NCBI RefSeq assembly: GCF_030704535.1
Contig: NC_081815.1
Coordinates: 883,001-947,000, forward strand
DNA from: Vitis vinifera
Taxonomy: Eukaryota > Streptophyta > Magnoliopsida > Vitales > Vitaceae
DNA: 64,000 nucleotides
Direction: 5' to 3'
A program made the translations under genes and the position numbers. This document shows positions 59,701 through 64,000 of the stretch, piece after piece (the stretch's first letter is position 1; each line of letters opens with the position of its first letter). Under the pieces are notes generated by a model. That model made no database searches. It worked only from the letters and a program-made list of their open reading frames with translations, and had not been told where the DNA came from.

Positions 59701-62453
59701 CCCATAATGCATTGCAAAAAAGTTAAATTAAGATAAGTTGACTTGTAGTCTTGTTGGAAGCCACCAAAGAATTAGCAGAAAAAAAGAGTGCTCCCATGTA
59801 GGAGCTTGGGGGCAAAAAATCCCTTCAAAGAGGGATGGCTCCAAAATAACCCTCCATGCACTACGCTTTTGGCCATATTGACAACCTGGCAGAGGCAGCT
59901 CTGCCACATCGGCCTCCTTTTCCTTTTTTCTTCTGCACTTTTTTATTTTTTGTGAACCAAAAAAAGTGCAATTGGGAGGTGTGTTTCTATTTCACTAAAA
60001 ACAGAGCTCCCAGCTGTGTTTTATATCATTAATTCTGTTTTCTAACTGAAATGGTGAAAATGCAGCTGGGAGCAATGTGCTGAGTGGAACCTTAAAAAGG
60101 CAGCTCTTAGTTGTGTCTTTGATGCCTTCTTTTTTTTTTTATTTATTAAAATACAACTGCAAGCTGTATTTTCAGTGCAATAAAAATGCAGCCTACACGA
60201 AGGGGTAAGATAACAAAAAACAAAAAAAAAAACACACAGATGACCTTTTTATTCAGCAATCCCCATTGGAGATATTTAGCTCCTAAGCTCCTACTGACCT
60301 AATGGGGAAAAAAATTCTCAACAAACAATAGATATATTGAATGCAGAAAAATAAATACTAAAGTTCACAGAAAGGTGACTCAGTCATTTGTCTACATTAC
60401 AACTTTTACAGCATCAAACCAGCATGACACTAAAACCAATAACAAATAAGAACTTGAGTCCATTAAATGACACATTCCAGTGAGGCTTGGTGTGGCAATG
60501 AGTCAAAATGTGATTCTTTTTTCCTTTCATATCTAGGTGTTAAAATAAGATGGAGTTACTACCCTGTTTGAATTCCTGTTCAACAGAAAATAGTAACAAC
60601 ATTATATCAGACTTCATCTCATAAGTATCAGATATGTGCAAAATTTAATCTTCATCAATCATATAGACAAGAAAACATACTGTCAAGCTGTTGGTGTCAC
60701 AACGCTTAAAGATTCTTGCAAACTCTTCCTCTGTTAGCCATGAACAATCCCTCACACACACCTCAAAAGGTGATCCACTGACAAGGAGCTCAAGGATATG
60801 ACTGTTCATTCTCCGAGAATCACAGAGCAACTGACTTAGTTTGTGCCTCAGTGCATCTGGGATACTTTCAAGAGAGGTGATTGCATCACCATTCTGGGCA
60901 AGAACTTCAAGGCACATTTCTTGCAGTGAGGGGGCCAATGGTTTTGGGCACTCACTGCTCTTAACCTTTCTAGGACTCCATATCACATGTGCAGGTCTGT
61001 TTCTGTCTGAACTGGAATTCTGCTGTGTGTTCTGCTTCTTTTCTCTGTCCTTAATAATCTTCATAGCAGTTGAAAAGGGACCAGGCCAATCTTCATTTTC
61101 CTTCTCCCCTCCTTCTGATGGCCTTTGAATTTCAGCCTCACGAGAGGGATGGTTCTCCATCTCCTGTTCAGGCGCAAAATGAGCAAATCGAGATGCATTT
61201 CGTCTGGCTATATCTCGGAACCGGGTCCTTGCTCTTGATGCAATCCCTGTCACGCTAGTCTGTATAACCTCATTCTGAACCTGTAATCCTACATTGCCCT
61301 CCAACTGAATAGACTCTGAAACTGCAGTGTCAACCGAATTCTTAACTTCAGATTCCAAATTAAAATCCACAGGATTAACTGCATTCGGTGCTAAATCATC
61401 ATTAATCAATATACCCTTCCCTTTTTCTTCTCTGCTGTATCTCTGTCCACCCTCAACAGCATCATTTTCATCAGCACTCATATTGTCAATAACATTCTTC
61501 AATTCCAAGTTCAAATCCAATTCCACTGCATCAATCCTATTCTGTGGCTCATCATCCTCCACCAATTTGCCCTTCCCCTTTTCTTCTCCAGTGAATCTCC
61601 TCCTTCCCCTAACACTTCCATTCTCATTAGCACTTGGGTCTTTCTGTAATTCTTCCACAGCAGCCTCTCCATTTCCATGACCCTGAACCTTTACACCTTT
61701 ATCTTCTCCTCCACGTTCTTGCTCAACAACATACTTACCACCATCACTCTCAATGCGATCGACTCCACACATTATTTCCTTGACGATTTTCTTCCCAGAC
61801 CGCAAACCCAGAAACCCTTTATCCTCATCATCCAAGGGACTGGCCTCAAAGCTTAATTTTCTCTTTCCTTTGGACTGTTTCACAGTCACCATATCTTCAC
61901 TCCTCTGAGTCCTCTCCACAAAACTCCCCAAATCAGAACCCAAACTTACACTTGGCTCTTTCCTTTCTTCTTCTTTACTCCCCAACTCTGTAATTTCCGA
62001 TCCACCCAAACCCCTCTCTGCCATCTCGACTCCTTCCTTCACTTCCAAAACCTCATCCTCCTCCCCAACAGAATCAGAACCCAGAACCCGACCTTTCGCA
62101 TTCCCCGAACCAGATTCACACCTCCCCTCAACCGAGCACACCTGATTCACTCCGGAACCACCCTTCCTTTTATGGCGCCCTCCGGACGCCGCGACTTCGC
62201 CGGAACCCTCACTGCGACTCAATCTCGAAGCGATTCGACGACTCCGCCTGAGATTGGACGCAGAACCCGAAAGTGAACCGGAATCGGGCATATGGGCACC
62301 CATATATGGCTCTTGGACAGAACAATGAGAATTGCGAGAAGGCGAAGAATTGGGAGTTGAGGGCTCATTGGGCTTGGAGGAAGTGGAATCATCCATGAAG
62401 CGTTTCTTTAGGGTTTCAACTGGGACTATTTCTCGAGACCTCAAAATCGTCAT
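56757..62453 (-). CDS. RAD7-like leucine-rich-repeat protein, At2g06040-like
   Basis: Six exons, all phases kept: 62453-60681, 59436-59003, 58910-58749, 57832-57757, 57369-57214 and 56873-56757; 905 residues. The first exon encodes 591 residues: a long charged, disordered part with basic RRSRRIASRLSRS (nuclear-localisation-like), then the conserved DWPGPFSTAMKII (455-467) and SLQEMCLEVLAQNGDAITSL block. Later exons give RNI-type leucine-rich repeats (LQLDQCGRCMTDYVL; LKGACRLSDAGLRALVSSAP; LDLGNLCKLTDSAFGYLASG; LDLSWCRNLTDGDLGFIV). Yeast Rad7 works with Rad16 in global-genome nucleotide excision repair and in a cullin-type ubiquitin ligase; plant members are called RAD7-like but are little studied. 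The architecture and the position match Arabidopsis At2g06040 (memory). Introns 1 and 3 hold repeats and a SINE. Confidence 0.87.
57690..57718. repeat. CA/GA microsatellite in a RAD7-like intron
   Basis: A CACACACACACACACA run grading into GACAGAGGAGAGAGAG. Confidence 0.75.
58414..58542 (-). mobile_element. tRNA-derived SINE in a RAD7-like intron
   Basis: Flanked by a 16-bp target duplication, TCAATAACCCAGACCA (58398-58413) and TCAATAACCCAAACCA (58543-58558), one mismatch. Read on the minus strand it starts GCCCTTGAGGCCTTGCTCAA, with an A-box-like TTGCTCAAGTGG, a B-box-like GGTTCCATGTTC, and ends TTACCTATCAAAAAAAAAAA. 129 bp. The gene is on the same strand, so the element lies in sense. It is the longer relative of the 64-bp copy at 20354. 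Confidence 0.8.
59885..60200. repeat. Cluster of hairpins and diverged CAGCTG-type motifs
   Basis: In intron 1 of the RAD7-like gene. GGCAGAG-GCAG-CTCTGCC (59888-59905) is a perfect 7-bp stem. GCACTTTTTT (59935-59944) pairs with AAAAAAAGTGC (59959-59969). Further on, variants of AGCTCCCAGCTGTGTTTT recur at about 60005, 60063 (inverted), 60101 and 60152, spaced about 40-60 bases. Looks like a decayed short-unit repeat array. Confidence 0.5.
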
Positions 62454-64000
62454 CCACGGACCCTATTATGAGAATCGGCGATTAAAATACAATGGTTCCG
62501 AAGGGGGTTCGTTTCGTTACTGAGAAATGCTTCCCTTGGAAGCCGAATTCTGCGGCTATTGAGTTTTTCCCGCCAATGTCCGTTAACGCCTAAGCTGCGG
62601 TTTAAGTCGGCGACGTTCCTGAGAGTCTTTTTTCTTGTTTTGTTTTCTATATCACTGTATCCAAACACCCCTCCATTGTTTTTTATGGTTTTTTTAATAA
62701 TGATTATGAGAATAAATTTTATTATTTAAGCTTTTAATTATTAAAATTTCCAAAAATAAAGTGATTAAATTTTTTCAAAACGAAATCTACGGAATAAGTT
62801 GTTTTTTATTTCTCCAAAAATAAAAAATATTCTTATATATATATAAAAAAAACATAGACTTATCTTCTATCTTTAAAAATTATTTCTAAAGTTTTTAAAT
62901 TTTATAGTTGTAAAATCCTTTCAATATCTTAATTTTTTAAAACATTTTTATAGCATAATTGTCTCTTCTATTTTAAATGATGGTGTACTTCTACCAAAAA
63001 TAACAATAATAATTTGTTATGATAATTGACATATTATTTTAATTTAATGGTGATTAATTAAGTTTATTTGTATTTATTTATTATTATTGTAAAATGGTGA
63101 AAAAAAAAGGTTCTATCTATCTATCATTATTATTATTATTTATACAAACATCTTGAGGTCAATTCATAAGGTGATAGCTAGAATTTATTTTGACCAAATT
63201 CACAAATTTCTAAAAGTTACCCATTGAAAAATGGGCCTAGTTTTCAAATAATCAATTGGGCCTGAGTGATGTGATTCAAATTCTTTAGGATCCAATCTAA
63301 GCCCAACCCAAATAGTGCCATGGGCACTGGACCACTGGTCACATTGAGCCAAGGTGATGTACCCTAATCCTAAGGGCAGTCTAAGAATAAAAGTACAAGG
63401 GCAATAATACAGATACCCCACTTTACATTATATCACCACCACACTATATTTGATGGTTGGTCATGGCTGATGCCTATACAGTATATAGGTGGGCAGACAG
63501 TTGCATTTATGTCCGTCCAAGTTGATTTAGGCTCAGACCATAACTCAGCACATTATGTGGATGGTTAGGGTTGTGTCCCACACTGTCAAGACTTTTGTGG
63601 GTTTTTGAGTTTCTAGCCCGTTAAATCTTTTGAAGGCTAGACACCTACCCAAAGCGCCTACAAAATGCCCAGTTTGTAGCCTCAAATCTTGTTGATATGG
63701 CTGTGGGTTATTGAATAGAAAAGCTACCGACACTGTGGATTATAATTTTATACCATAAATATATAATTTATATATTATTAAAATTTTTAAAAATTAAAAC
63801 ATATTTCATCATTTTATTAAATTATTAATATTTTTAATTTTATTAAATATATAAATTTTAATTATTAAGATAAATTATAAATATTTATATTCTTAGAAGC
63901 ATAGCTTAGAGATTCACTTTTGATTTTGTATACCAAAGAGCTAAGTCAATAATTGTGATTTCGACAGTCCAGTTTGTAGCCTCAAATCTTGTTGATATGG
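62454..64000. other. Upstream flank of the RAD7-like gene and intergenic DNA
   Basis: 62454-62680 is GC-richer and probably 5' leader/promoter of the RAD7-like gene. The rest is AT-rich and has no plausible gene. The last 32 bases repeat an upstream stretch. Confidence 0.55.
63669..64000. repeat. 32-bp exact direct repeat, 300 bases apart, cut by the window end
   Basis: CCAGTTTGTAGCCTCAAATC followed by TTGTTGATATGG is at 63669-63700 and again at 63969-64000. The second copy reaches the last base, so the repeat may be longer. It may be a tandem duplication of a roughly 300-bp unit. Confidence 0.9.

Overview
This window is nuclear DNA of a flowering plant. It holds intron-rich genes with canonical GT-AG splice sites, AT-rich intergenic DNA, plant-type pentatricopeptide-repeat (PPR) genes, and many small DNA-transposon and retroposon remnants. 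The style (long introns carrying LINE fragments, low GC) fits a woody eudicot such as grapevine; that species guess is inference. I see no prokaryotic feature, CRISPR array, rRNA or functional tRNA gene.

Layout, left to right: 3' end of an aleurain-like cysteine protease (+, 164-985); P-class PPR gene (-, 3807-5426) with a probable 3'-UTR intron; a GH17 beta-1,3-glucanase reading frame interrupted by one stop codon (-, 7200-8198); FIP1-like coiled-coil gene (+, 10566-22651) whose introns are swollen by LINE, SINE and MITE insertions; a 15-exon TTLL12-like gene (-, 23111-29470), convergent with FIP1; 4.7 kb without genes that ends in a G-box-rich promoter; an OXS3-like stress gene (+, 34158-36804); an intronless RRM-like gene (+, 40773-41711); an ORG4-like gene (+, 43052-45082); an intronless four-helix membrane protein (+, 46394-47020); a GNAT acetyltransferase with 10 exons (+, 49143-51438); an intronless PLS-class PPR gene (-, 53076-54869); and a RAD7-like leucine-rich-repeat gene (-, 56757-62453). 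Exon structures were read by joining splice sites so that reading phase is kept throughout.

The genes do not form one pathway. What ties them together is ancestry: five of them (PPR, FIP1, ORG4-like, GNAT, RAD7-like) appear, from memory, in the same order as Arabidopsis At2g06000, At2g06005, At2g06010, At2g06025 and At2g06040, so the window looks like a conserved ancestral block with other genes interspersed.

I did not find a convincing undescribed biological system. The most useful observations are the microsynteny, the single nonsense codon in the glucanase, possible alternative exons in FIP1 and the ORG4-like gene, and several cleanly delimited retroposons with perfect target-site duplications.
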